Shown in pieces: positions 28,829-37,623 of a stretch of DNA of 64,000 bases. The stretch is from JAFKFJ01 sp963786445 (GTDB taxonomy: Bacteria > Pseudomonadota > Alphaproteobacteria > Acetobacterales > Acetobacteraceae): the NCBI GenBank assembly GCA_963786445.1, contig CAWAZU010000039.1:236799-300798 (forward strand). Direction: 5' to 3'. Both the position numbers and the translations under genes were made by a program. Each line of letters begins with the position of its first letter. The first letter of the stretch is position 1. The notes below the pieces were generated by a model, which was given only the letters and a program-made list of their open reading frames with translations, ran no database searches and was not told the DNA's origin.

Positions 28829-28879
28829 GTCGGTGTGCACGCGTCGCCCGGTCCGGGCGCGGCAAGAGGAGGAATGCGA

Positions 28880-29386
28880 ATGGCAAAGATCACAAAAGTG
28901 TGCGTCGGCGAGTCCCTCGTTGGCGACGGCAACGAGGTCGCACATATCGACCTGATCCTCGGCCCGCGCGGCAGCGCGGCGGAATCTGCGTTCTGCCACG
29001 CGCTGACCAACAACAAGGACGGCTTCACCTCGCTGCTCGCCGTGGTGGCGCCGAACCTGGCGACCAAGCCGAACACGGTGCTGTTCAACAAAGTCACCAT
29101 CAAGGGCGCCAAGCAGGCGGTGCAGATGTTCGGCCCGGCGCAGCACGCGGTAGCGAAAGCGGTGGCGGACAGCGTCGCCGAGGGCATTATCCCGGCCGAC
29201 GAGGCCGACGACCTGTTCATCTGCGTCGGCGTGTTCATCCATTGGGACGCCGCCGACGACAAGAAGATCCAGGATTTCAACTATCGCGCCACGAAGGAAT
29301 CGATCGCCCGCGCGGTGCGCGGCGAGCCGAGCGCCGCCGAGGTGGTGCGCCAGCGCAATACCGCAAAGCATCCGTTCGCCGCTTGA
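28880..29386 (+). CDS. fae: Formaldehyde-activating enzyme
   Basis: A 168-residue Fae, the enzyme that condenses formaldehyde with H4MPT to methylene-H4MPT. The catalytic histidine is in GDGNEVAHIDLILGPRGS (His22), and FGPAQHAVAKAVADSVAEGI and VGVFIHWDAADDKKIQDFNY are highly conserved in Fae. The ATG at 28880 was chosen over the one six bases upstream because ggagga then sits at the right distance. It is last in the forward operon, 51 bases after the CitG-like gene, and is followed by a strong hairpin. It may have its own promoter, as Fae is usually very abundant. Confidence 0.96.
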   Translation: MAKITKVCVGESLVGDGNEVAHIDLILGPRGSAAESAFCHALTNNKDGFTSLLAVVAPNLATKPNTVLFNKVTIKGAKQAVQMFGPAQHAVAKAVADSVAEGIIPADEADDLFICVGVFIHWDAADDKKIQDFNYRATKESIARAVRGEPSAAEVVRQRNTAKHPFAA

Positions 29387-29396
29387 TCCTACGCGA

Positions 29397-29433
29397 CGCC
29401 GCGGCGGTCGGTCACGCGCCGGCCGCCGCGGCG
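29397..29433. terminator. Hairpin between convergent fae and hisA-like genes
   Basis: Eleven-base perfect arms (CGCCGCGGCGG and CCGCCGCGGCG) flank a 15-base loop, just after the fae stop and before the stop of the convergent gene. No U-run follows on either strand. It could end transcription in both directions or stabilise the fae mRNA 3' end. Confidence 0.5.
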
Positions 29434-29475
29434 GTCTTCGCTCTCCGGCCATGCGCGACACGTCCGGCCGGCGGC

Positions 29476-30171
29476 TCAGGCGCATGCGGCGGCGAGTTCG
29501 GCTGTCCCGAGGGTACCGCCGTGCAGCGCGCTCGCAACCAGCGCGCCGGTCGCGCCGAGTTCGGCGAGACGGCGCAGATCAGCGCCATTGCGCACGCCGC
29601 CCGCGGCGTAGACTTGGCGTCCCTCGGCGCGGCGCAGCACGTCCGCCACGCGCGCTTCATCCGGCCCGGCGGCGGCACCGACCGCGGCCAGCGTCATCGC
29701 GATCACCCGCGACGGCCACAGCGACGGCGTGGCCAGGATCGCCGGCGGGCCCTGGAAATTCGTGCCGCGAAAGTCGAGGGAGAGCACCACGCGCTGGTCG
29801 TCGCGGCACGCTTGCAGCAGCGTCCCATCGACCTGGCTTTCCGACCCGAGCACCGGCGCGAGGCCGGCTGCCAGCACCGCCGCCACCAACTCCGCGTCGC
29901 GCATTCCGGCATCGACCCAGATTTCCAGACCCGGATGCGCGCGCGCCAGATCGGCGAGCGGCGCCGCATGGCTGCCGCGCCCTTCGATCGCGTCGAGATC
30001 GGCGACGTAGAGGCGGCGGAACGGATGCAGCCGCAGCAGCCCGGCCAGCACATCCGCCGGCGCGCTCGACCGGCTGAGCGGGGTCGCGATCGGGCGATAG
30101 TCGTCGCGCTGGCCGCCGCGCGCATGCACCACCTGGCCGGATTTCAGGTCGAGGACGGGGATCACTTCCAT
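29476..30171 (-). CDS. HisA-like TIM-barrel protein of the H4MPT cluster
   Basis: A 231-residue protein of the HisA/HisF phosphate-binding barrel family. The HisA-like entry (VIPVLDLKSGQVVHARGG) and LYVADLDAIEGRG are visible, and the two phosphate-binding loops look retained (AAGGVRNGADL, ALVASALHGG). It is not next to histidine genes; similar genes occur in C1/H4MPT clusters, where a role in methanofuran or pterin biosynthesis is assumed. The start at 30171 is preferred because AAGG lies nine bases before it; a second ATG nine bases upstream is possible. Confidence 0.8.
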   Translation of the reverse strand: MEVIPVLDLKSGQVVHARGGQRDDYRPIATPLSRSSAPADVLAGLLRLHPFRRLYVADLDAIEGRGSHAAPLADLARAHPGLEIWVDAGMRDAELVAAVLAAGLAPVLGSESQVDGTLLQACRDDQRVVLSLDFRGTNFQGPPAILATPSLWPSRVIAMTLAAVGAAAGPDEARVADVLRRAEGRQVYAAGGVRNGADLRRLAELGATGALVASALHGGTLGTAELAAACA

Positions 30172-30215
30172 CCGCGCCATCCTTCCGCCCACACGCGCCA
30201 CGTCAAGGCGGGACC

Positions 30216-31278
30216 ATGACGGAGACGGTGATCGGCTGGGATGTCGGCGGGGCGCACCTGAAGGCGGCGCGCATCGAGGCCGGGCGCGTGACGGCGGCGC
30301 TGCAATTGCCCACTCCGCTCTGGCTCGGCCCGGCGCGGCTGCCGGAGGCGATCGCCGAGGCGCTGGCGCGGCTCGGTCCCGCATCGTGCCACGCGGCCAC
30401 CATGACCGGCGAACTGGCCGACGTGTTCGCGAGCCGGGCCGAAGGGGTCGCGCACATCGCCGGCGTGCTCGGCGCAGCGCTCGCGCCCGCGGAGGTCGTG
30501 CTGTGGGCCGGCCGCGGCGGTTTTTTGCCGGTGGCGGCGGCGGCCGGGCGGGCGGCGGACGTGGCCTCGGCCAACTGGCTCGCGACTGCCGCGCTGGCGG
30601 CGCGCGCGCGTGCCGGCGGGGCTGCTCGCCGACATGGGTTCGACCACCACCGATTTGGTGCCGATCGCCGGCAGCGCGCCGTGCCCGGCCGGCACTTCCG
30701 ACGCCGAACGCCTGGCTTGCGGCGAACTGGTCTATACCGGCCTGGTGCGCAGCTTTGTCCTTGCCCTCGCCGAGCGCGTGCCGTTCGCGGGGGTGTGGAC
30801 GCCGCTGGCGGCGGAGTATTTTGCGACGAGTGCCGATGTCTATCGGCTGCTTGGCGAACTCCCCGACGGGGCGGACCAGATGCCGACCGCCGACGGCCGG
30901 GAGAAGACCGAAGCGGCCTCGCGTGCCCGGCTCGCCCGCATGGTCGGGCGCGATGCGGCCGAGGCGACGCCGGCGGCGTGGCGCGGCCTCGCGGCGTTCC
31001 TGGCCGAAGCGCAGCTGCATCGCATCGTCGAGGCGGGCATGCTGGTGCTGTCACGCGCAGAACTGCCGCTGGACGCGCCAGTGATCGGCGCCGGTTGCGG
31101 CCGGCACGTCACGCGCCGGCTGGCGGCGCGGCTCGGCCGGGAGTGGCGCGACTTTGCGGCGTTGCCGGCGCTGGCGGGGCTGGATGCCGCGACCGCCGAC
31201 CAGTGCGCGCCGGCGATTGCCGTGGCACTCCTGGCCGCTACGGCTGAGCGAGGCGCGTGGTGCGATACAGCAGGCTGA
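30216..31278 (+). CDS. MfnF-like methanofuran biosynthesis protein (COG1548, frameshifted)
   Basis: About 353 residues when repaired. It belongs to the hydantoinase/oxoprolinase-like ASKHA family COG1548, whose archaeal member MfnF joins the furan and tyramine-glutamate parts of methanofuran. It starts WDVGGAHLKAARIE (ATP-binding phosphate loop) and has MGSTTTDLVPIAG as second phosphate loop. The frame breaks in a CG-repeat run near 30605; dropping one base joins ALAARA to VPAGLLADMGS. It is divergent from the hisA-like gene across 44 bases and overlaps the Uma2 gene by 41 bases at the 3' ends. Confidence 0.82.
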
Positions 31279-31819
31279 GCGGTGCCGCAAAGCCGATGCT
31301 GGCCAGCGCCAGTTCGCCTTCGCGCAATGCCAGGGGCCGTTCCGGCCAGACGCCGTCGGCGCCGCGGCGGAGCAGTTCGGCGCCGATGCGGACGGTGTGC
31401 AGCACCAGGATTTCCTGCACGCTCGGGATCGTCGTGTAGGTCCAGACGTTCGACCAGGTCTCGGCGGCGTTGCTGGGGGAGAGCAGCTCGATCACCAGCA
31501 CCGGCGCCGACAGCGTCGCCTCCTCGGTGGTGTAGGGGGCGCAGGTGACCGCCAGGTCGGGGATGCGGACATTGATGTTGGCATTGACCCGCGGGACGAT
31601 GCCAGGCGCGTCGATGACCGTGCAGGGACTGCCCCGCTCGGCCAGATGGTTGCGGATCAGGGCGGCGACCTCGCTCTGCAGCGCGCCGTGGGTGCGCGTG
31701 GCCGGCGCCATCGCCTGCGGCTCGCCATCGACGAGCTGCCAGGGGCGGCCGTCCTGCGAGTCCCAGACGAGGAAATCCTCGACCGACATGCGCACCGGGA
31801 TTTTTGCTGCGGCGACCAT
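31238..31819 (-). CDS. Uma2 family endonuclease-like protein
   Basis: A 193-residue protein of the Uma2/DUF820 family, a PD-(D/E)XK nuclease fold. Family features are VEDFLVWDSQDGRPWQLVDG at the N-terminus, NVRIPDLAVTCAP near residue 85 (catalytic Asp region) and LVIELLSPSNAAETWSN near residue 110 (the ExxSPS block). The biological role of these proteins is unclear; some accompany mobile or accessory DNA. It interrupts the H4MPT gene block and overlaps the mfnF-like 3' end by 41 bases on the other strand. Confidence 0.82.
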   Translation of the reverse strand: MVAAAKIPVRMSVEDFLVWDSQDGRPWQLVDGEPQAMAPATRTHGALQSEVAALIRNHLAERGSPCTVIDAPGIVPRVNANINVRIPDLAVTCAPYTTEEATLSAPVLVIELLSPSNAAETWSNVWTYTTIPSVQEILVLHTVRIGAELLRRGADGVWPERPLALREGELALASIGFAAPLSLLYRTTRLAQP

Positions 31820-31836
31820 GCCGGCAGCCTAGCACG

Positions 31837-32397
31837 TCAGCCGCCGGCGGCGTAGTGCGCGCGCACCGCCTCGGCGAGCCACTCCCACGCCTCCTGTTCG
31901 GCCGGCCCGGCGGTTTTCCCGACGGCGACGGCGAGGTGTGCCATCTCCCGCTCCACCTGCTCGCGCGGCAGCATGAACAGGCGGCTGACCAGGATCGCGC
32001 CCTCGACCACCGCCGCCTGCGCGCGATTGAAACCCTGGAACGAGGCGTGCTGGCCGCGATGCACGACGCGGCAGGTGAGTCGCGGACGCTGCGCATCCTC
32101 GGCGACCGACACCACGCGCATCTCGGCATGCGCGAGCGCGGCGGCGAGGCGGGGCGGGCGGACGCGGTCGGCGGCGACGGTCGGCCAGTCGCGCCGCCCG
32201 GTCAGGCAGCCGGCGAAGATGCGCACGTCATCGACGTAGTTCGCCACCAGCTCGGGCACCTCGCGCAGATTGTCGAGCGTGGCCGACGGGCGGAACGGCG
32301 CGATCACCCAGCCCTCCGGCGCCTCGATCAGCCCGAACGGCGCGACATGCACGACGCCCGCGGCCGAGCAGGTGGTGACGATCGTCTCACGTATCAT
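31837..32397 (-). CDS. DUF447 family protein of the H4MPT cluster
   Basis: A 186-residue protein of the DUF447 family, which has a flavin-reductase-like split-barrel fold. It begins IRETIVTTCSAAGVVHVAPFG and continues APFRPSATLDNLREVPELVANYVDD, both typical. DUF447 members are shared by methanogens and H4MPT-using methylotrophs, so a part in cofactor synthesis or reduction is likely. The start overlaps the upstream dihydropteroate synthase-like gene by 11 bases, so it is the last gene of the long reverse operon that begins near 36540. Confidence 0.82.
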   Translation of the reverse strand: MIRETIVTTCSAAGVVHVAPFGLIEAPEGWVIAPFRPSATLDNLREVPELVANYVDDVRIFAGCLTGRRDWPTVAADRVRPPRLAAALAHAEMRVVSVAEDAQRPRLTCRVVHRGQHASFQGFNRAQAAVVEGAILVSRLFMLPREQVEREMAHLAVAVGKTAGPAEQEAWEWLAEAVRAHYAAGG

Positions 32398-33793
32398 CGC
32401 GATCCTGCCGCTTGCCGCGCAGCGTGTGGCCGGCCTCGGCGAGACGGTGCGCCGCGCGTGGCTCGGTCGGCGCGGCACAGCCGAAATCGAGCGGCGCGTC
32501 CTGCGCATAGCGTTTGCCGAGCCGCCACGCGGTCTCCGCCTTCATCAGCTCGGTGCCGAGATAGAAGGCGTGCGCTCCGTCGCCGGCCACGTCAAGCGCG
32601 GGGAAGAACGCCATCGCCTCGGTGCCGGTCTCATGGCGGCGGTGGTTGAAGGCGTGGATGCCGTCGGGCGCCAGCGCGATGCGCCAGTTGGCGTCGCGCA
32701 CCGCCTCCGCCTGCTCCGCGAGGTCGCCCTCGGTCACGGTGAACGGGCGGCGGTCGTGGATTTGCAGCAGCCCGCTGGCGTAGCCGCGCGGCAGGTCGCC
32801 GTTTTCGCGCGCGGCATGCATGATGCGCCGCGCCAGATCGTGCTCGGCGACGGTGCGGCGCGTGTGCGGGCTGACCTGCACCACCAGCACGTTGCGGATC
32901 GCCAGCTCCGAACACACGCCGAGCAGCAGCGCGGTGACGCCGGAACTGTCGGCGTCGGTCAGCTCGGTGAGGTTGCCGGTGCCCATCAGCAGCTCCGCGT
33001 TCGGCAGCGCCTCGCGCAGTCGCGCGTAGCGGAGGAGCGAGGCGGTGAAGCCGGCATGGATCGGGTCGAGCACCGGATCGAGCAGGCAGGCGATGCCGCG
33101 CGCCGCGGCGCGCGTTGCGGCCCGCGTCAGGCTGCCAAGGTCGCCGTGCGCGCGCGGGATCAGCACCGGCACCGAAGCCGTGCCGTCGAGCACGTCGAGC
33201 GTCGCTTCGGTCAGGCTGAGCAGGAAATCGGCGCCGGCGCGGGCACCGCGGCGCAGTTCGTCGGTATCGCCGGAATCGACGCTGATGCGATGGCCCTCGG
33301 CGCGCAGACGCCGCACCGCTTCCTCCAGATGCGGGAAGCCGAGGCCGGGGCGGCAGCCGAGATCGATCACGTCCGCACCCTCCGCCCGCAGCGAGGCCGC
33401 GCGCGCGATCAGCGCATCGAGCGACAGCAGCGGCGCATCGACGATCTCGGCGAAAATGCGCGTGTCGTGGCGGCTGAGGTCGGCCGGCTTGGCGCCGAAG
33501 CCGAGGAACGCCGGCAGGTCGGCGAGTTCGTCGGGGCCGCGCGCGAACATCACGCCGAATTCCGCCGACAGCGCCGCTTCGTCGATTCCGACGCGGCCGG
33601 GCAGGATGACGCGGTCGGCGTCGAGCGGGCGTTTCAGGCGGCGGCGCAGGATCGGCTCGGTCATCAGCGCCGCGACTTTGACGCCGATGTTCTGCACGTC
33701 CCATGCGAAGGGCGTTTCGCCCAGGCCGGTCAGCAGCCGGCGCAGCCGTGCCTCAGCGAGATGGCCGGTCAGGAACAGCAGGCGTTCAGCCAC
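32387..33793 (-). CDS. Dihydropteroate synthase-like protein (DUF6513 plus DHPS-like barrel)
   Basis: A 468-residue protein. The first about 130 residues (LLFLTGHLAEARLRRLLTGL, ILPGRVGIDEAALS) form the domain seen in H4MPT-cluster DHPS-like proteins. The rest is a TIM barrel with DVIDLGCRPG, ISVDSGDTDELRRGA and LLMGTGNLTELTDADSSGV, echoing DHPS pterin-binding loops. It may act in assembling the pterin and arylamine parts of H4MPT, since MptG supplies the arylamine. It overlaps both neighbours (8 and 11 bases). Confidence 0.85.
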   Translation of the reverse strand: MAERLLFLTGHLAEARLRRLLTGLGETPFAWDVQNIGVKVAALMTEPILRRRLKRPLDADRVILPGRVGIDEAALSAEFGVMFARGPDELADLPAFLGFGAKPADLSRHDTRIFAEIVDAPLLSLDALIARAASLRAEGADVIDLGCRPGLGFPHLEEAVRRLRAEGHRISVDSGDTDELRRGARAGADFLLSLTEATLDVLDGTASVPVLIPRAHGDLGSLTRAATRAAARGIACLLDPVLDPIHAGFTASLLRYARLREALPNAELLMGTGNLTELTDADSSGVTALLLGVCSELAIRNVLVVQVSPHTRRTVAEHDLARRIMHAARENGDLPRGYASGLLQIHDRRPFTVTEGDLAEQAEAVRDANWRIALAPDGIHAFNHRRHETGTEAMAFFPALDVAGDGAHAFYLGTELMKAETAWRLGKRYAQDAPLDFGCAAPTEPRAAHRLAEAGHTLRGKRQDRDDT

Positions 33794-34316
33794 GGGCCAA
33801 CTCGGCGCGGCGCGCGGCGAGCGCCGCCTGCAACTCGTCGAGCGACAGCACGACGCTGGTGCGCGCGAATTCGGCGAGGCGGGCAGTGTTGTCCAGGTCG
33901 ATGCGGCGCGGATAGACTTTCACCTCGCCGCCCGGTGCCGCGGTGGTCAGTTCCGGCGCACTGTCGCAGGCGAACACGATCGCCGGCACGCGGCACTTGC
34001 CGGCCTGCGCGAACACGTTGGTGGCCAGCGTGTCGGAGATGCCGACCACGCATTTCGCCACCGTGTTGGAGGTGGCCGGCGCCAGCACCAGCGTGTGATA
34101 GACGCCCTCGTAGAACCGCCCGACCGGCGCGGCGCTCGCCGTGGTGTCGCGAAAGACGTGCGTGCCAGCGGGCAGGTCCAACCTGGTCTTGTACATCCGC
34201 ACAACTTCGGCCGCGGCGCGGCTGACGAACAGATCGACTTCATCGAGGCCGCGGATCAGGTCGAGGCTCTCGGTGAAGAAATGGCCCGATCCGGTCAGCG
34301 CCCAGCCCCATCTCAT
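33786..34316 (-). CDS. Archaeal-type flavoprotein, dihydromethanopterin reductase-like
   Basis: A 176-residue flavoprotein with the FMN-binding pattern of the DmrB/AfpA group. WALTGSGHFFTESLDLI at the N-terminus gives the phosphate loop, and LVLAPATSNTVAKCVVGISD near residue 88 is the hallmark of this family. It probably reduces dihydromethanopterin to tetrahydromethanopterin, the last step of making the active cofactor. Its ATG overlaps the stop of the kinase gene by four bases. Confidence 0.84.
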   Translation of the reverse strand: MRWGWALTGSGHFFTESLDLIRGLDEVDLFVSRAAAEVVRMYKTRLDLPAGTHVFRDTTASAAPVGRFYEGVYHTLVLAPATSNTVAKCVVGISDTLATNVFAQAGKCRVPAIVFACDSAPELTTAAPGGEVKVYPRRIDLDNTARLAEFARTSVVLSLDELQAALAARRAELARG

Positions 34317-34892
34317 GCCAGCAGGACTCCGGGCGGATGCAGCGGGTCGAGGCCGCCGCGCGGCAGGTGTTCCGGGCCGGCGACGAACACCCGGCCCGCA
34401 TAGCCGGCACGCAGGCCGGCGAACGCCGTGTCCAGCAGATCGGCGCCGTCGCTGCGCGATTTGACGAGCAGCAGCGCCGGGGCGCCGAGACGCCCCGCCA
34501 GCCACAGCGCGAGACTGTCCGAGGCTCACATCCCAGGAAGCGGCCACGCCGTCCGCCGGCCCCAGCGTGCGCGGCGGCAGCCACACCGGCACTTTTTCCG
34601 CATCGAGCGCCTCCGCGATGGCGTGCGCGGTTTCCGCCGGCACCAGGGCGGCGTTGCGGCCGGCGAGAAAAATCCCGTACTGCGCCATCGCCAGCAGCGC
34701 CATCGCGTGCGCCGTCGCGTCGTCGAAGCCGAGCGCTTGTTGCGCCGCGCGCACGGCATCGGCGAACGGCCCGCCCCCCGGCACCAGCACGACGCGCCCC
34801 GCACCCGCCGCAATCGCGTCGAGCCAGCGGCGCAGCAACGGCTCGGCGGCGAGGCTGCCGCCGAGTTTTGCCACCAGCGCCGGCGCCGTCAC
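34313..34892 (-). CDS. MfnE-like amino-acid-kinase-family kinase (frameshifted)
   Basis: About 193 residues when repaired. It is an aspartate/glutamate/uridylate kinase fold protein like MfnE, which phosphorylates the aminomethylfuran phosphate intermediate of methanofuran. It starts ALVAKLGGSLAAEPLLRRWL and has VVLVPGGGPFADAVR near residue 35. After WDVS the frame is lost near 34522; removing one base gives SDSLALWLAGRLGAPALLLV and then HLPRGGLDPLHPPGVLLA to the stop at 34313. GTG start overlaps the upstream stop; stop overlaps the flavoprotein start. Confidence 0.8.
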
Positions 34893-36025
34893 GCCGCGCG
34901 GACCGGCAGCGTGTCACGGCTGCGCTCGATGGCGACGCCGACGCGGCCCGAGCCGGTGTCCAGCTTCGTCACCTGCACCGAGGCGGTGACCACGCGCGCA
35001 TCGCCGAGCAGCAGCGCGGCGATCTGCTCGGCCAGCGTCTCGACCAGATCGACATGGCCGGCGGCGATCAGCATGCGGATGCCGTCGCTGATGATGTCGT
35101 AGGAATACACGTCGCGCATGTCGCGCGCCGGCTGCACGCGCCCGTCCGCCGCCGGCCGCACCACCCGCACGCACACGTCGAAGCGCACCCGCTGCGGCTG
35201 GCCGTGCTCGTGTGCGTAGGCGCCGATCCTGACCGGCAGCACCAGGTCGCGCACGAACACACGATCGGTCAGCGCCGGGTCGCCCGGCCGGTCGGGCGCG
35301 TAGCCGTGCGCCAGCACGCGCCAATCCGCCTCGGCGCCGTTGCCCGGCCGCCGCTCCGGCGGGATCAGCGCGCGGACCAGGTGCACGCGCGCGGGGTCGA
35401 GCGGGCCCGCCCGACCCTCGGCGCACAGCGCGCCGCGGAAACCGAGCAGGCCGGGTTGCAGCACCAGCAGCCGCGGCACGTCCGGCGGCTCCAGCCGTCC
35501 GGCGAGGCCGGACAGCAGCCCGTGCGCGCGGCAGAGGGCGACGAAGCGGGCGAGCGTCGGCAGCTCGCAGTGGGTCAGCAGCCGGCCGGCATCTTTTCCT
35601 TCGGTGTCGAGCATGGCGCCGGCGAACCCGGCCGAGGCGAGCGCCGCCGGCAGGGAAAAATCCGGGTCGCGGTCGGCGAACAGCACGCCGACCAGCCGCA
35701 CCCGCGCCGCCAGCGGCGCCAGCGCGCGCAGCGTCGCCGCAACATCGCCGCCGGGAAACAAGCCGAGCTTCACCCAGCCCGCTCCTGCCTCGGCGAGCGC
35801 GTGCACCGCCGGGAGCACGGTGTCGGGCCGCACTGGCAGGTTGCCGGCGACGGCGCTCACCGGCCGCCGCCCGGCGACCGAGGCGACGGTGGCGCGCACC
35901 GCGGCGAGCGGCACCGCGCCGAGCGCGCCCTGCGCGGGGTCCTTCAGGTCGATCACGTCCGCACCGCCGTCGAGCGCGATGGCGGCCTCCTCCGGCCCGG
36001 TGACGCTGGCCAGCATCAATGTCAT
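34889..36025 (-). CDS. MfnB-FolB fusion: furan phosphate synthase plus dihydroneopterin aldolase-like domain
   Basis: A 378-residue two-domain protein. Residues 1 to about 235 match DUF556/MfnB, which makes the furan phosphate precursor of methanofuran from glyceraldehyde 3-phosphate. Diagnostic blocks are MLASVTGPEEAAIALDGGAD, DLKDPAQGALGAVP and WVKLGLFPGGD (active-site Lys region). Residues from about 270 form a dihydroneopterin aldolase-like domain (VFVRDLVLPVRIGAYAHEHG, DLVETLAEQIAALLL), an enzyme of pterin synthesis. The fusion joins the methanofuran and H4MPT branches in one protein. ATG at 36025 overlaps the upstream stop by four bases. Confidence 0.87.
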   Translation of the reverse strand: MTLMLASVTGPEEAAIALDGGADVIDLKDPAQGALGAVPLAAVRATVASVAGRRPVSAVAGNLPVRPDTVLPAVHALAEAGAGWVKLGLFPGGDVAATLRALAPLAARVRLVGVLFADRDPDFSLPAALASAGFAGAMLDTEGKDAGRLLTHCELPTLARFVALCRAHGLLSGLAGRLEPPDVPRLLVLQPGLLGFRGALCAEGRAGPLDPARVHLVRALIPPERRPGNGAEADWRVLAHGYAPDRPGDPALTDRVFVRDLVLPVRIGAYAHEHGQPQRVRFDVCVRVVRPAADGRVQPARDMRDVYSYDIISDGIRMLIAAGHVDLVETLAEQIAALLLGDARVVTASVQVTKLDTGSGRVGVAIERSRDTLPVRAA

Positions 36026-36540
36026 GGCGCGGCGTTCAGGATGCGGTGTTCGAGCAGCCAGGCGAGGCCGCGCCGCCACGACTCATCGGTGTCGCCGCGG
36101 ATATCGACGCTGCCGGCACGCAGCATTCTTCCCGTGGTCGCGTCGCGCACCACGAGGTTGATGTTGAGGATCAGGTTCGACACTTTCTGCACCCAGCCGT
36201 TCACCGCGACCGCGGCACCCGCCTGCCGCGCCAGCGCTTCGACGCAGGCGTTGCAGGTGCGCAGCGTCTCCGCCGCGATCTGCGGCGCCAGTTTCCCGGT
36301 ATCGACCAGCGTGTAGCGGCCGGACTCAACGAGCGCCGTGCGCAGCTGCGCGTCCAGCCGGTGCAGGCGCGCCAGCTCCTGCGGCGGCTCGGTCGCAGTG
36401 ATGCCTTGCAGGCTGGTGTCGTCCAGCTCGACAGGAAACAGGGCAGCGCGCAGCGGCGCCGCCCGCGCGGCCACCGGCAGCGCGAGGCCGGCGAGCAACA
36501 CGAGCAGCGCCGCCTTGAACCTTGCAGGTGTTTTGTCCAT
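36022..36540 (-). CDS. DUF2380 family secreted protein
   Basis: A 172-residue protein with a signal peptide ending in ALPVAARAAP, then APLRAALFPVELDDTSLQG and AETLRTCNACVEALARQAGA, where two cysteines may pair. It matches DUF2380-type periplasmic proteins that accompany PQQ-dependent methanol oxidation genes. It is the first gene of the reverse operon that goes on into the MfnB-FolB fusion, so it ties the xox region to the cofactor operon transcriptionally. Function is unknown. A 99-bp gap separates it from the divergent propeller gene. Confidence 0.78.
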   Translation of the reverse strand: MDKTPARFKAALLVLLAGLALPVAARAAPLRAALFPVELDDTSLQGITATEPPQELARLHRLDAQLRTALVESGRYTLVDTGKLAPQIAAETLRTCNACVEALARQAGAAVAVNGWVQKVSNLILNINLVVRDATTGRMLRAGSVDIRGDTDESWRRGLAWLLEHRILNAAP

Positions 36541-36639
36541 GCTGGGGCCATGAAGCGTCCAAACCGGGGAAAGCGCAATGGCCCTGCCCGGCCCGCCGCA
36601 TCCGCCGACCGGGCGGCGCGCCAGCTTGGGGAAGACCAC

Positions 36640-37623
36640 ATGCACGCTCCGCGAACGCGCGTTGCCGCGGCGATTGCCTGCCTGCTGGTGCTGGCCGGCG
36701 CCGCGCCGGCACGGGCCTATACCGCCTATGTCACCAACGAGCACGACAACACCGTCAGCGTCGTCGATCTCGACAAGATGAAGACGGTCCGGACGGTGCC
36801 GGTCGGGCAGCGGCCGCGCGGCATCGCCATCACGCCGGACGGCAAGGAACTGCTGGTCTGTGCCAGCGACGACGACACCGTGCAGATCCTCGACACCGCG
36901 ACGCTGAAGATCGTCGGCGACCTGCCCTCCGGCAACGATCCCGAAACCTTCGCGCTCTCGCCGTCGGGAAAATTGCTTTACGTCTCCAACGAGAATGACG
37001 CGCTGGTGACGATCATCGACGTGCCGACGCGCCAAGTGATCGCGCGGCTGCCGACCGGCGTGGAGCCGGAGGGGATGGACGTGAGTCCCGACGGCCATAC
37101 CGTCGTGAACACGTCCGAGACCACCAACATGGCACATTTCATCAATGCGGCCACCGACAAGATGGTCGCCAGCGTGCTGGTCGATCCGCGCCCGCGCGTC
37201 GCCAAGTTCAAGCGCGACGGCTCCGAGGTCTGGGTCTCCTCGGAACTCGGCGGCACGGTCAGCGTGATCGACCCGGCGACGCACAAGATCACGCACCATA
37301 TCAGCTTCGCCGTGCAGGGGCTGCGCAGCGACGTCATCCAGCCGGTCGGCATCCGCTTCTCCAAGGACGATGCGCTGGCCTTCGTCGCCCTCGGGCCGGC
37401 CAACCGCGTCGCGGTGATCGACGCGAAAACCTACAAGGTGGAAAAATACCTGCTGGTCGGCCAGCGGGTCTGGCAGATGGCGTTCACGCCGGACGGCAAG
37501 ACGCTGCTCACCACCAACGGCCTGACCAACGACATCTCGGTGATCGACGTGGCCGACCTGAAGGTCACGCGATCGATCCCCGTCGGGCGCGAGCCGTGGG
37601 GCGTCGTGGTGTCGCCGAAATGA
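36640..37623 (+). CDS. PQQ-dependent catabolism-associated beta-propeller protein (YncE-like)
   Basis: A 327-residue secreted protein: signal peptide (LLVLAGAAPARA) and then a seven-bladed propeller of YVTN-type repeats, for example NTVSVVDLDKMKTVRTVPVG, VQILDTATLKIVGDLPSG and ISVIDVADLKVTRSIPVG. Homologues sit in clusters of quinoprotein alcohol dehydrogenases, often with the CxxxCW rhodanese-like protein found here too. The molecular task is not established; binding or handling of a periplasmic redox component is usually proposed. It overlaps the next gene by four bases. Confidence 0.88.
   Translation: MHAPRTRVAAAIACLLVLAGAAPARAYTAYVTNEHDNTVSVVDLDKMKTVRTVPVGQRPRGIAITPDGKELLVCASDDDTVQILDTATLKIVGDLPSGNDPETFALSPSGKLLYVSNENDALVTIIDVPTRQVIARLPTGVEPEGMDVSPDGHTVVNTSETTNMAHFINAATDKMVASVLVDPRPRVAKFKRDGSEVWVSSELGGTVSVIDPATHKITHHISFAVQGLRSDVIQPVGIRFSKDDALAFVALGPANRVAVIDAKTYKVEKYLLVGQRVWQMAFTPDGKTLLTTNGLTNDISVIDVADLKVTRSIPVGREPWGVVVSPK

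Noticed and set aside
36022..37299. N-terminal extension of the DUF2380 gene up to 425 residues
   Set aside because: The extension runs opposite the propeller gene and lacks family features. The ATG at 36540 gives a proper signal peptide.
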